From contig VZTI01005029.1 in NCBI GenBank assembly GCA_013397865.1, positions 69,743-133,742 of the forward strand: a DNA stretch of 64,000 nt, written 5' to 3'. A model generated the notes under the pieces. That model saw only the letters and a program-made list of their open reading frames with translations, had not been told where the DNA came from and made no database searches. Of the stretch, positions 12,986 through 23,600 are shown one piece after another. Made by a program: the position numbers and the translations under genes. Each line of letters opens with the position of its first letter. Positions within the stretch are counted from its first letter, which is position 1. This stretch comes from Struthidea cinerea. Lineage: Eukaryota; Chordata; Aves; Passeriformes; Corcoracidae.

Positions 12986-13616
12986 ATTGGTGTTGGGGGT
13001 TAGGTTTCTTCAGGGAATTTTCTTCCCATTTTCTTTACATTTCTTTCTGTCATGGAAATGGCAAATGGGACTTGATTAAGGGACAAAAGATGTAGCCTTG
13101 GCATACTGTTAGAATGGTTCTGGGAAATGGGGAGAAGCAGTGTGGTGTTTGCCAGTTTCTTAGTTGGGGTCTTTGCTGGCTTGGAGGGCAGACAGCTGTG
13201 GGTTTTGGTGCTGGATTTTCTCTTGCCCATACGACTTGCTGCTATTGCTGAGCCTCCCTTGCTGTTTCTCCTTACCGTGGGTGGGCTGCTGCTCATGGAA
13301 GCAGCCATTAGACTGGGACTTCAGCACCCACCCTTGCTGGGAGACACCCTCACCCTCTGCATCGGTGAGGGAGAACTGGGGAAAACTGGGCCCCCCACCT
13401 CCTCCCTGTCTCTGGATGGAGCACCTCCCAGCTGTTTACTGGAGTCTTAGCTGCTGCTGCCAATGCCAGGACACCACAAAGGACATGTGAGAGCTGGGGA
13501 AAACCAAAACACCCCCCCTACACCTTCTGTCTCCCCTAGGCCACCATTACCCCTGGGGAGCCTTAGCGTGCCTTTGGGCTACCTTCAGGAGCTGCCTGAG
13601 CCCTCAGGGCCCCCTG

Positions 13617-13907
13617 CAGCCCGGGGGAGTCACTGCAGCCCCTCCACCTCACCAGGAGCCCTCAGCACCCACTGCAGCCCGGGAGAGTCACTGCAACCCC
13701 TCCGCCTCTCCAGGAGCCCTCAGTGCCGCCTGCAGCCCGGGGGAGTCACTGCAGCCCCTCTGCCTCACCAGGAGCCCTCAGCACCCACTGCAGCCCGGGG
13801 GAGTCACTGCAGCCTCTCTGCCTCACCAGGAGCCCTCAGCACTCCCTGCAGCCCGGGGGGAGTCACTGCAGCCCCTCCGCCTCACCAGGAGCCAACGGTG
13901 CCCCCTG
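13617..13907 (+). repeat. 58-bp minisatellite, five units
   Basis: Units start at 13617, 13675, 13733, 13791 and 13849, each beginning CAGCCCGGG and containing GAGTCACTGCAGCC and CACCAGGAGCC. The first four are 58 bp; the fifth has one extra G and a diverged end. Because 58 is not a multiple of 3, translated repeats cycle through frames, so the 161-codon frame over this region is not evidence for a protein. The array lies in the LTR upstream half, where tandem enhancer-like units are common. Confidence 0.95.
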
Positions 13908-13985
13908 CCGGTTGTGATCGTAACTACAGCAAAGGGGAAGTGGCTTGATGGGCAAGAAAATGGCTGTTACTGGGTTTTCTGGATT

Positions 13986-14008
13986 TGTTGTTGTTGTTGT
14001 TGTTGTTT
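13986..14008 (+). repeat. (GTT)n microsatellite
   Basis: About seven GTT/TTG triplets lie inside the LTR, between the GC-rich half and the AGTAAA signal. Confidence 0.9.
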
Positions 14009-14187
14009 GTCTATATATATGTATGGATATATTCTAGTAAAGAACTGTTATTCTTTTTCCCATATCTTTGCCTGAAAGCCCCATAAATTCAAAGTTATAA
14101 TAATTTCAAGGCAGGGGTATCTTTTTCATTCCAGGAAGGCTCCTGCCTTCCTTGGCAGGCACCTGTCTTTTAAGCCAGGACCCTTGG

Positions 14188-15307
14188 CTACTGAGTCTGT
14201 GACAGGAATTTCTCAAATTTGGACCCAGTCTCATGTATGCAGAAGCTAATTTGAGGATTAAAAGATTATGAAATAAGCATACTATGTGGCAAATGGAACA
14301 GACTCATCTATTCTGTTTTCAAAATTTTGTACTTTTGTGCTTTTCTGCACAAAAGTCTTTTAACTTACGAATCCTGATGCCAATAATTTCAGTATATATT
14401 TAAAAATATTCCAACAATCGTAATTTTGAAGAAAGCTTTGTAGCACCAACTGAAACTCTAAGCATTTAGAAGATATCTCTTGTTATCAAAACAACATTTG
14501 TATTGTTGTATTGTAAAAACTTGGTATTAATTCTTTTGGTTATTATTTATGATGAATAACTTCTCTTTCTGTATGCCTTCAACTGTCAGTACTGCCTGTC
14601 TTTGGGTATTTGTTCAAAAACAGGTTTTTGCATGCATGATAGCACTATTTTCTGTTTCTTGAATATAATCTTTATTAACCTTCCAAATTCATTTATTTTC
14701 AATCTTGTTTTAGAGGCAAAATAATACATGACCAGAAAATTTTAATACCATAAAATCTATTGTGAGTCACAGAGCACTAACTAAGTTAAATTGCATGAAT
14801 GTCTTTTTGTTAAAGATATTTTGGATCTGGACAATTTTTGCACTCGTGATAGGTTTTCCTTTCAGATGAAAAAAGACTAGAAATTTGGTAATAACAACTG
14901 AAATTGATGCTTCATATGAACTTTCATTTTTTTTCTACCAACAAAAATTCATCGTGTTTAAGACTTTAGGGTCATAATTAGCTATATGGCATGAGAAAAT
15001 ACCTGGTTAATGCAAAGACTACTATTTTTGAGAGATCACAAAGGAGTTAGGATATACTGTGTTTCTACCATATGTAATTAACTTGAAATTATGATAATAG
15101 CAACCACACTTTAAGTGGCTGCTATGGTGTGTCACAGAACAGCGTATTTGGTAGTAATTAATTATGGGAAAGACATATGTTGTCATGGAAAGGAAGAGTA
15201 AGTAGTGAAAACTAAAAATAGACTATGCTTAAGCCTCTACTTAGCAAAAAATCCTAATGATATTGGTTATCACTTTTAATAATACTTTTTATAATCCTTA
15301 AAAATAT
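14188..15307. other. Unique AT-rich non-coding tract
   Basis: Nothing was recognised between the two LTR insertions. Confidence 0.65.
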
Positions 15308-16004
15308 TGCATTGTGTTTATGTAACAAGGGGCCTATGCAGGGGTGACCTTTGTGAGAAGAGATCAGGGACTGTCTCCATGTCAGACAAAACCAGTTCCA
15401 ACCAATCCCCACGGTTGCCCAAAGCTGAAACCATCAGTGGTGCTGGTAGTGCGTCTGTAATAACATAATTAAGAAATAGTAAAAGCCAGTGTGCAGCAGC
15501 TGTGAGAGATGAGTGAGAAAATGTCAGGGAAATGGTTCCTGCAGAGACCAAGATCAGAGAAGGAGAGGACTTCCTCCCCCACACACCTGAACAAAGATTC
15601 CCCTACAGCCCATGGAGAAGAGCATAGTGAAGCAGTCTCTCTGCAGCCCATTGAGGACCATGTCAGAGTGAATTTTCCCCTTGCAGCCCGTGCAAGACAC
15701 CACAGCAGAGTAAGAAGCTGTGTCCTGAAGAAAGCTGCAACCCACGGAGAGCCCACACTGGGGCAGTGTCCTGGCAAAATCTGCACCACATGTAGAAGTA
15801 GGTTTTCTGGAAGGAAATATGGACCATGAAGGAACCCACACTGGATTAGTCTGTTCCTGAAGGATTCCTCCCCAAGGAAAGGGCCCACAATGGAGAAGTT
15901 CACAAAAGTCTGGATCCTTTGGGGGGGACCAAATGCTGGTGTTGAAGAAGAGTGTGAGGAAGAAGGAATAGTAGAAGTGAAATGTTAGGTAATGGTTGCA
16001 ACCC
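15308..16004 (-). mobile_element. Endogenous retrovirus LTR (family A, copy 2), truncated
   Basis: This is the same family as at 7.3 kb and 35.9 kb. In order, the + strand has 'tgcattgtgtttatg', 'ggtgacctttgtgagaagag', 'atgtcagacaaaacc', 'ctgaaaccatcagtggtgct', 'gtctgtaataacataatt' and 'tgagtgagaaaatgtcaggg'. Repeated 'cagcccatggag'-type units follow, then a 'gaagagtgtgaggaagaagg' segment. It breaks off after 'ggttgcaaccct', so the LTR's own 5' part is missing. The overlapping open frames of 95-144 codons arise from this low-stop LTR sequence and are not retroviral proteins. Confidence 0.75.
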
Positions 16005-19000
16005 TAGTGATATTCAGGAACACTACTTGGTCAAATAAAGGCAATTCTCACTAAATACTACTTTTGAAGAATACCATTATACTTAACTTTGCAAGGATCT
16101 TATAATTGAATTTTTATAGAATTTCTTTTAAACACTAATTTGAAATTAATATTTAATTTTGGCCTTGAGCAGATAATTGCAATACTGGAAACTTAGACAT
16201 GCAAGTACAAAGAATTTTAATCTTAATAAGGAACATGGTCTCCAGCAAGATTACATTCCTTGTGATATAAATAAGAATGATACTTGAAAGTTATACAGGA
16301 GAGTGTATAGCTAATTAGGGCAATACTGATATGTGTTGCAGTTCTCAGAACAGATTTTTTACATTCTCCTTCAATCCATACATGGTTTTGTGAAGTAGAG
16401 AGTGAATATTGGTGAATTTAGTCCATACATCCTGATTAGATTTTCACAGTTGGGCCCTGGTTGAATGATTTTGAAGTGACACTTTAATGGAGAGACGTGT
16501 GAACAAACCTGAGCTCTATAACTACATCTGAAAGGGTCAAATGGCTGCATATTTTGTTCATCTTCCTTACAAATAAAATGTTTCAATTAGTCTACATTTA
16601 TCAGATGAAGAAAATGTTTGAACATTCTAGAAACCTCCACCATCCATTAATTCTTGACTATTCTCACTCCAGATCCTGAGTGCTAGTGTTCAAGTTACAA
16701 TGAGTTTGCATTTGTTTCTAAATGGCAATCAAAGTGGAAGGCATGCACTGAATCTAAAAAACCTAAGGCTGCCTTTTTTATCACTTTTTATACTTTGCCA
16801 CTAAAAGGGGGATCAACAAGTACTGAGCTGTGGAATTTCAGAACTTCTCATGAACTAACCCATACATTTCTGGTCTTTTACTGATGATGGTTTGTGGGGG
16901 TTGGGATTTGGTTGTTGGGGTTTTTTTATAATTTTTTTTCTTTTTTTTGCAACAAATCAATATAATTTGCATTTTATACTTCTGAAATATCTCTAATATT
17001 TTCCTAGTACTTAGAGTTCTGGGTACGCATAGTTCCTCCTTGAAGGAGTACTCCAGCTGTGTAATGAATCACTGGCAATTTACATCATGATAAGGAAGAA
17101 TCTGAGATCACAGGATTTTTCTCCTTCTAGTTATTGATTCAAAAATAGCTTAATGACAGATATAGCAAAATCTTCAGGAACAGAACAAAATCCTAAGATT
17201 TTTAATGCAATTCCCATTGCAAGTATTATTTTCAATAACATCAGCTACTTAGAGCATTTTGTTTAATAAACCAGAGAAAGAGTAATGTCTTAATCTTATG
17301 GAAACTCTCAGATGCCTTCCAGACCATATTTAAAATAAATCATGTTACTGAAGCTGCAAATATTGTTGAATGATCAAACTGTTTGACTACTGGAATTTTA
17401 AATCCTGCATAGGAATAATGTATTTGGGAGTTCATTGGCAGCCACAATCTTACTCTTTCCCTTATAAAAATTATTTGCTATTCACATTAGTATTCAGGCT
17501 TTCTCAGAAAGCATGAAAACATTGTCAAGAAACAATAGAAGGGAAAAGGGTCTTGAGAAAATAACTGAGTGTTATAGATATTTGAAAAATAAGATGGTGC
17601 ATACATGACAAAGAGCAACAAAGAATGAACTTTATTACAGTGCTGGTAAGGAGCTCAGATTTTATTCAAATAACACAAAAACATCTGAAAAGAGATTTGT
17701 ATAGATACTAGATTTTTTAAAAATTGCAATATAATATGAATACAATAAATGCAATCAGTCTGAATATTGTCTGAGGAAGAGGAGAACAGATGAAAAGGGA
17801 TTTCAAAAGGTGCATTTATAAAATTACTTATTTGTTTCTTTAAAGCTGGACTACTGAACAAAAACAACAATGAACATGCTAGAAAACAAACTTCCTAAAT
17901 AATTAAACTAGATAGTAGCAATTTTTGTAGGTAGCATTTCCTTCTCTAAATTATTTTAGGTAGAGTTTCTTGTATCAGTATTTTTTGCACACTGCATGTT
18001 TCTCCTACAGGAGTACTCTCATTCCTACAATTTTCGGTTTCTCCATATGACATCCATTTCCTTTACTGCAGATGCTGACAGTTTGCTATAAACTGGAAAG
18101 GTACTGAATGGAAAATAAAACAAAGCAAAAAAACTACACCAAAGCCCAAACCATAAAGAACATTGCCATTGTTGCATAAACACTTAATTTTAAATTACAG
18201 GCTTAAATCAGTAATGAAACTAACATAGTAGCCACCATCATATGTGAGTAAGGTTACATATAAACATAATTTCATAATAGCATGCTATAAAATTATTTAT
18301 ACTAGCTATTTCTTGATATTTTGATATTAGATATTTCTTGAATTGGTGCAGGTGCTTGCATCTGCTTAAAGTAATAACATAAGGACATAATTGCAGAAAT
18401 ATTTGTTCTAGTCCTTATATGTGTATATAAATACATATTAAGATCATATCAAATCAGGTCAATGTCTATGTAACCTGCATTCTGTCTTTGCTATTTCTCA
18501 GTAGTGTACACCTAGTAAAGGTCATAAGTATACTTGTCCAGTGTGCAGCAATGCCCACAATTCTGATTCTAATGCTTAAGACGTCCTGTTTACCAAGATG
18601 CTTCGATGCTTCAGAAACGTCTTTTTTTTTTTTTTTATCTTGAGATCTGGTGAAAGCAAACCAACAAACAAACAAGCCAACGCCAAAATACAGTGGCTTA
18701 TTACTTTAATCAACCAAAAATATTTTAATTTACCTCAGCTACAGTACTTAGAAAGCTTGCTTATGAATGTAACACAAATGATTCTTTTCATGCTGTTCCT
18801 CGCTGTCTGCATCCTTGACCTGTATTTAGTGTGATGCATATCCAAATAATAATGTTGGCAATTATCTTTTTTACTTGCAAACGCCATATTATTTAGAGCT
18901 TCAGTGAAGTGACAAGACACCCTCCTTGCAATGCTATCTGTCAAAAAAGATGAATGATGGAAGGAAAAAGAAGCAGATTTATTTTACTCTGATTGACAAA

Positions 19001-19647
19001 CAGGAATAAGCTGACAAGGTGTGTCACTGACAGAGCTTTATATCCTCAGAAACATAAATGCATCTCTTAATTTTTATATGCTTGAATTAATTTTATTTTT
19101 ATTTCTGTCTCTCTTTCTTGTACCTGGGACATATGTACTTTTGGCACTTCTACAAAGAAATTATTTTGCTGATGATTTGACAGACAATTTGAAATAAATG
19201 ACATCAAATTTACAAGTGGTATTTCAGGTGCTTTTATTTCTTAGGTTTTTTTACTTGTTAAAGTCAAACATTTGATTACACACATAATGAAATAAGTTGT
19301 AAATTCTCAAAATGCTTGTGTTTTTCATTGTTGCGTCTTTTTCATCTTTTACTGAAATACCGTCTCTTTTTATTACTTTGTATGAAAGAGCTGTTTCTCT
19401 TTGAGTAGTAACACAAAGATTTTCTAGACCTAGGGACAGGTGTGGTTATGCTGCAGTTCGTAAATTCCCCATTAGCTTGGACATGTAGATATATACTCAT
19501 TTTTTACTCTTGTCTGCAGACTGGCCCTGTGGCTGTGAGCTACAACCCTTAATCAAGATTTATTTTCATTGTACTGCAGTAGGAAGACCATGGAACAAAT
19601 GACCCTGAGACAAGTATTTTTCATATTTTTATCTGTCTTTAACACAT
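16005..19647. other. Unique AT-rich non-coding tract
   Basis: No gene was recognised. It holds a G/T-rich stretch with T runs at about 16895-16950 and a T run at about 18621-18636. Small open frames of 69-78 codons show nothing recognisable. Confidence 0.65.
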
Positions 19648-19650
19648 ACG

Positions 19651-19681
<31 letters not shown>

Positions 19682-19690
19682 ATGTATGCA
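19648..19690 (+). repeat. (TG)n microsatellite
   Basis: About 20 TG dinucleotides with a CG and a TATG interruption, starting CGTGTGTGCGTG and grading into TATGTATGCA. Confidence 0.95.
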
Positions 19691-19840
19691 TCTCCTTGTA
19701 ATTGTTATCTATAGACATTAAGTCCTGTCCCACACAGGTTTTTTTTCACCAGTAACACAGAATTTAATATTCTAGTATTCTTTCCATGGTGAATAGTATG
19801 TAAGTACCTTGGTGGATTTATAGAAAGACTTCAATGTCAA

Positions 19841-19864
19841 ATATGCATAGACTCCTATGCATAT
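19841..19864. repeat. 10-bp inverted repeat
   Basis: ATATGCATAG at 19841-19850 pairs perfectly with CTATGCATAT at 19855-19864 across a 4-nt loop. Further ATGCATAT words follow. Confidence 0.9.
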
Positions 19865-20047
19865 GCATATTATAACTAAGAGAAAGATACGCTGATACTT
19901 CTAAATTTAATATGAGTGAAAAGGTTTTGCATCTTGACAAAAGGTGCTTTGTCTACACATGTGAGAAAATAGGTTTTCATAATAGCATAATGTCATGGAA
20001 TCATAGAATTTTTGAAAGCTGGAAGAACCGTTGGGTTGGAAAGGATC

Positions 20048-20508
20048 TGTAGAAGCCTAGAAGATTGGCTTTTCCAGAAAGGTCTAGAAGAATGGGATGT
20101 GCATGATTACTAATTTGCATAGAAAGCGAGATACTTATCTCCAGGGTGAAGAAAACTTATCTATAAACAGGTGCCCCCAAAAAACCCAGGTGTCTGCCCG
20201 CCCCCAAGACCCTGGACACCACATCAGCTGGATTGATGATGGAGTCTGGACTGGAGATCTTGCTTGCTTCTTTTTCTCCTCTCTATTCTGTCCCTCTCTC
20301 TAATGTCGCTCTTCTCTTTTCCCCATTCCTTTCTCAAAATGCACTGCTGTGTCTTTATACCAGAAGATAGGGGACTAATTTATACCAATTTCCATGCCAA
20401 GCGTGTAATTTCCTAATAAAACTGTAAGTTTTTGCAGACTCTCACTTCTGTTGCTCCTTTGGCATGTATCAATCTTGGTTGCTCCCTTCTTAAGGGTTAA
20501 ACACCACA
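20048..20508 (+). mobile_element. Solo ERV LTR inserted into CR1
   Basis: This 461-bp block begins TGTAGAAGCC and ends AACACCACA, so it has the TG...CA ends of an LTR. AATAAA lies at 20415-20420, followed by a short U5-like 'gcagactctcacttctgttg' segment, which sets the + orientation. The flanks are GGATC (20043-20047) and GGAAC (20509-20513), a 5-bp target duplication with one mismatch. The host CR1 is older, because it is cut by the insertion. No internal viral sequence is present. Confidence 0.82.
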
Positions 20509-20532
20509 GGAACTGAAAGATCATCTAGTCGA

Positions 20533-20562
20533 ACACACACAAACACACACACACCACACCAC
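20533..20562. repeat. CA-rich microsatellite within CR1
   Basis: ACACACACAAACACACACACACCACACC interrupts the CR1 fragment and probably grew from an A/C-rich CR1 stretch. Confidence 0.85.
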
Positions 20563-20632
20563 CGAGGGCAGGGGTGCCATCCACTAGGACAGGTTGCTCA
20601 GGGCCCCTTCCAACCCTATTTTGAACAATGAG

Positions 20633-23600
20633 TCATGAGTTAATACTTTGTATCAGAGCCTTATCATATAATATATGGATAAAAAGTAGAAAATCAAATT
20701 GGACATAAAAATAAAGCAGACATCAGCAAGAATACAGCACAAAATATAAATACCAAGTAAGAAGTAAAAGAAAAATATTCTGAAAATAGAGACAAACCCC
20801 AAAGATTATGGAGGAAGTTTAAATACAAAACAATTGAAAATAAGAAACATATTGCATGGAATCTAAGATAAAAAGTGAGAAGAGTTACTAATGGGAAAAA
20901 AATTTCTGAGTTTTGAATCCTTGCATATTTTATCATCTTTTTTTTCTTATTCCTATGTTTAAAATAAAATGGACCAATCCATCTTCATGCATGTTTTGAA
21001 ACAGCCTAATATCTTTAAATGAGAATAACAGGAGTATATCCAATTCCATACATACAGTCCCTCTGTGATGTAATTATATAGCAGCTGTATACTGTAATGT
21101 TTTCAGAGAAAGTTTATACACTGAAACCCTTAAAAACTAAACAAGAAAAACCGCACAACCAATCACCCAGAATTTCATAAAGACACAAAGGTTAATAATC
21201 CATCAAAACCCAGGTCCAGAGTCATCCATATTCTTTGAAAGAGAACCCTCCTCATATCTCCATAGAATAATTAGCAGTTTGTCCAGTACTTTTCTTAGTG
21301 GGAAGGTCACAGCTCGCAGAGCCATTAATAGCATGCTCTGCAGCTCATGAGTTTTCCCTAGAGGCCCTGCATCAAAGTGCTGAGCAAGCTTAATGATACA
21401 AAGTTTGAGATTTAAAGAAATCATAGCTTCAGCTATTCTGGATTACAGGAAGAATACACCTGAATAGATACACAATAAAAAAAGGAGCATTAAATACACA
21501 TTTAATAATGTAACTTTGCTAATACAGTAAAAGAAGAACATTTATATTTGTAACATTTGCTTATTAAATCCATGTTATGCTTACTTTCTAGACTAGACTT
21601 TCTAGAATTTTCCAGGATTTGGATCAGATCCTTAACCCAGTAAACTCTGTATTAGTGTAACTGTTGCCACTAATACTGGCTCAATATCTGTTCTCCAACA
21701 TTTGGATGCATTATTTTAAAGTGTTAGAAAAAAAACTTAACTACAACTTTTAATAGGCATTATTTCATTAAACTTTTTTCAAGTTTAATGAGAAAAAATA
21801 TTGAATATGAGACATGGCAAGGAAAACAAAACAAAACCTAACAAGTAGACTTGTCATTTTTTTTTTATTGGGGAGAGGTTTCAGGTTGTTTTTTGTTGAT
21901 TTTTTTTTCTTTTTTTTTTGGTAGGAGGAGATTTTACAGAATGACAGATTCTGCCATAATTGGATTACTTTTTCTATTAATTTATCCTTGTTTCCGAAGA
22001 TTTTGTTTGTTCCATGCACAATCTGTTTTACCATTTTGGTTTAAATTGAAAAACATGAAAATAATCATTTTAAGGAGACTGTGTTTTACTTGTAAGTGTC
22101 TAATTATATATATTTAGAAGATTGCCTAGCCAGTTTGTTTTCTGAGCCAATGAAAATTTACAGTCAAATTATTAGTCAGTCTATCCCAAACTTAGATGTA
22201 TTGGTACCATAAGGCTTTAGGGTGTCTCAGAGAAAGGGGAGAATAAGGATACACCCAGACCTTGTACATATAATTTCACTTATATATATGAAGAATGAGG
22301 CAGAATTCAAATTTTGAGAAGAGTTAGCTTTGAGTTCATCACTTCGGGTAGGATTCATGTTGCCCAACTTTTGTAGTCTAAAGTGTAACAGTTGTGTCAA
22401 AGCCCCATATGTAAACTTTCGGTATCATCTATGTGATAGCCAAAAGTAAACTTATCATCCAAATTTTCAGACAATGTTTATTCTGCAGATGAGACTCCTT
22501 GTCATAGAGGTGAAGAAAATTAGCTGAGCTAAATAACGTACTTCATAAACTCCCTGGAGGATGAAATGCTATTCCAATTACATATTCTGGCAACTGCTCC
22601 CTTTGAGAAGGGGTTCCTCATCAATTTGGCACTCCATTTGGATCAACCATAGGTCTCCATGTGCATCATCTCTCCAGCAGCAATTTTGTTAGGGCAGTTT
22701 ATGAGATTTTCTGTTCATGAAAATCGTAAAGAATCATGTATCATTTTATATAGCTGGCATGAAATTTAATTGCCTTTTAAATACAGATCAGTAGAGAGAT
22801 TTAAAAATTCTACAACTTGAAGTATTTTCTGCTCTATACCTTGAAGTAGGAAATTAACAGTCAGAATTTTGGGAAAGGTCAACAACGCATATACCTAAAA
22901 CAATGCTTGCATTTTATTTTCAAAGCACAGAGCAACGTGGTCGCGTAAGACTTTTATCCTCTGCAAGCCCTGGGCTAAACATTCATGTTGGGAAACTTGA
23001 ATTGTGTTGATATAAAGTTACATTTATTTTTAGGAACAATGCTCTCTTCAGGGCATTAAAATTGTGGCTGTGATGGCAAATGCACCCTTATTTGATGTTG
23101 ATAAAGACATACAAGTGCTTTTATTTTCCTAATGCATGGTGAAGTTTTTCTGGTTCATCCACAGTTCTGCTATCCTAGGGGACACAGCCAGAAGCATGCT
23201 GAACTACTGAAGCAGCACTCGGCTAAGAGTCTTGCTGCCTGCAATACATGGTGAAGGCTAGTCCTTGTTCTGTCTTTAAAGAGTATTAGAAAAGAAAACA
23301 GCTTATTCCTTTTGGATTTGAATGGAAAAAGAAAGATCTAGAACAAAACCCACAATATTTAACCTTTCAACATAGAAAATAACATGAAAAATTAAAACAA
23401 TAACTTTTTAAAAAATTGTTTAAATGTCAAAAAAAGTAAATTTCAGAGTAGTTTATTTTGAAAGATATTTTGAAGTTAATTTCTAATAAAATGCCTAACT
23501 GGGATTTTTGAGGCAAGTCATAAACACACTTAGTTTACATCCAAAATAACAACAAAAAAATTATAACCAAATTATAATTAACTGATATTTGGAAGATATT

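Larger units (their letters stand above)
12991..14182 (+). mobile_element. ERV LTR (solo) with internal minisatellite
   Basis: The block starts 'tgttgggggttaggtttc'. A GC-rich U3-like half follows, then the AGTAAA signal at about 14036 in 'ctagtaaagaactgttattc', then a U5-like 'tttgcctgaaagcccc' segment, and it ends near 'aagccaggacc'. I recall the AGTAAA-to-end segment from songbird LTRs. Flanks are ATTGG (12986-12990) and CTTGG (14183-14187), a plausible 5-bp target duplication with one mismatch. The final dinucleotide is CC rather than CA, consistent with decay. No gag or pol sequence adjoins it, so it is a solo LTR. Confidence 0.65.
19997..20632 (-). mobile_element. CR1 LINE 3' end (reverse), split by an LTR insertion
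   Basis: The terminal part lies at about 19997-20047 ('aatcatagaat' then 'gttgggttggaaaggatc'). The rest resumes at 20509 with 'gaaagatcatctagtcgaac', then 'gagggcaggggtgccat', 'ccactaggacaggttgctca' and 'ggccccttccaaccctattt'. Joined, these read as one continuous CR1 3' end on the - strand. An LTR separates the pieces, and a CA-repeat expansion (20533-20562) replaces a few consensus bases. Confidence 0.85.

Noticed and set aside
13617..13907. Possible CRISPR-like array
   Set aside because: Whole 58-bp units repeat without unique spacers; this is a minisatellite in vertebrate DNA.
13463..13948. 161-codon Pro/Ser-rich open frame
   Set aside because: It runs through the 58-bp array; the unit is not a multiple of three, so the peptide repeat shifts frame each unit. 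It is explained by GC-rich LTR repeats.
15469..15903. 144-codon - strand frame
   Set aside because: It lies within the family A LTR, which is non-coding; the frame reflects low stop density.
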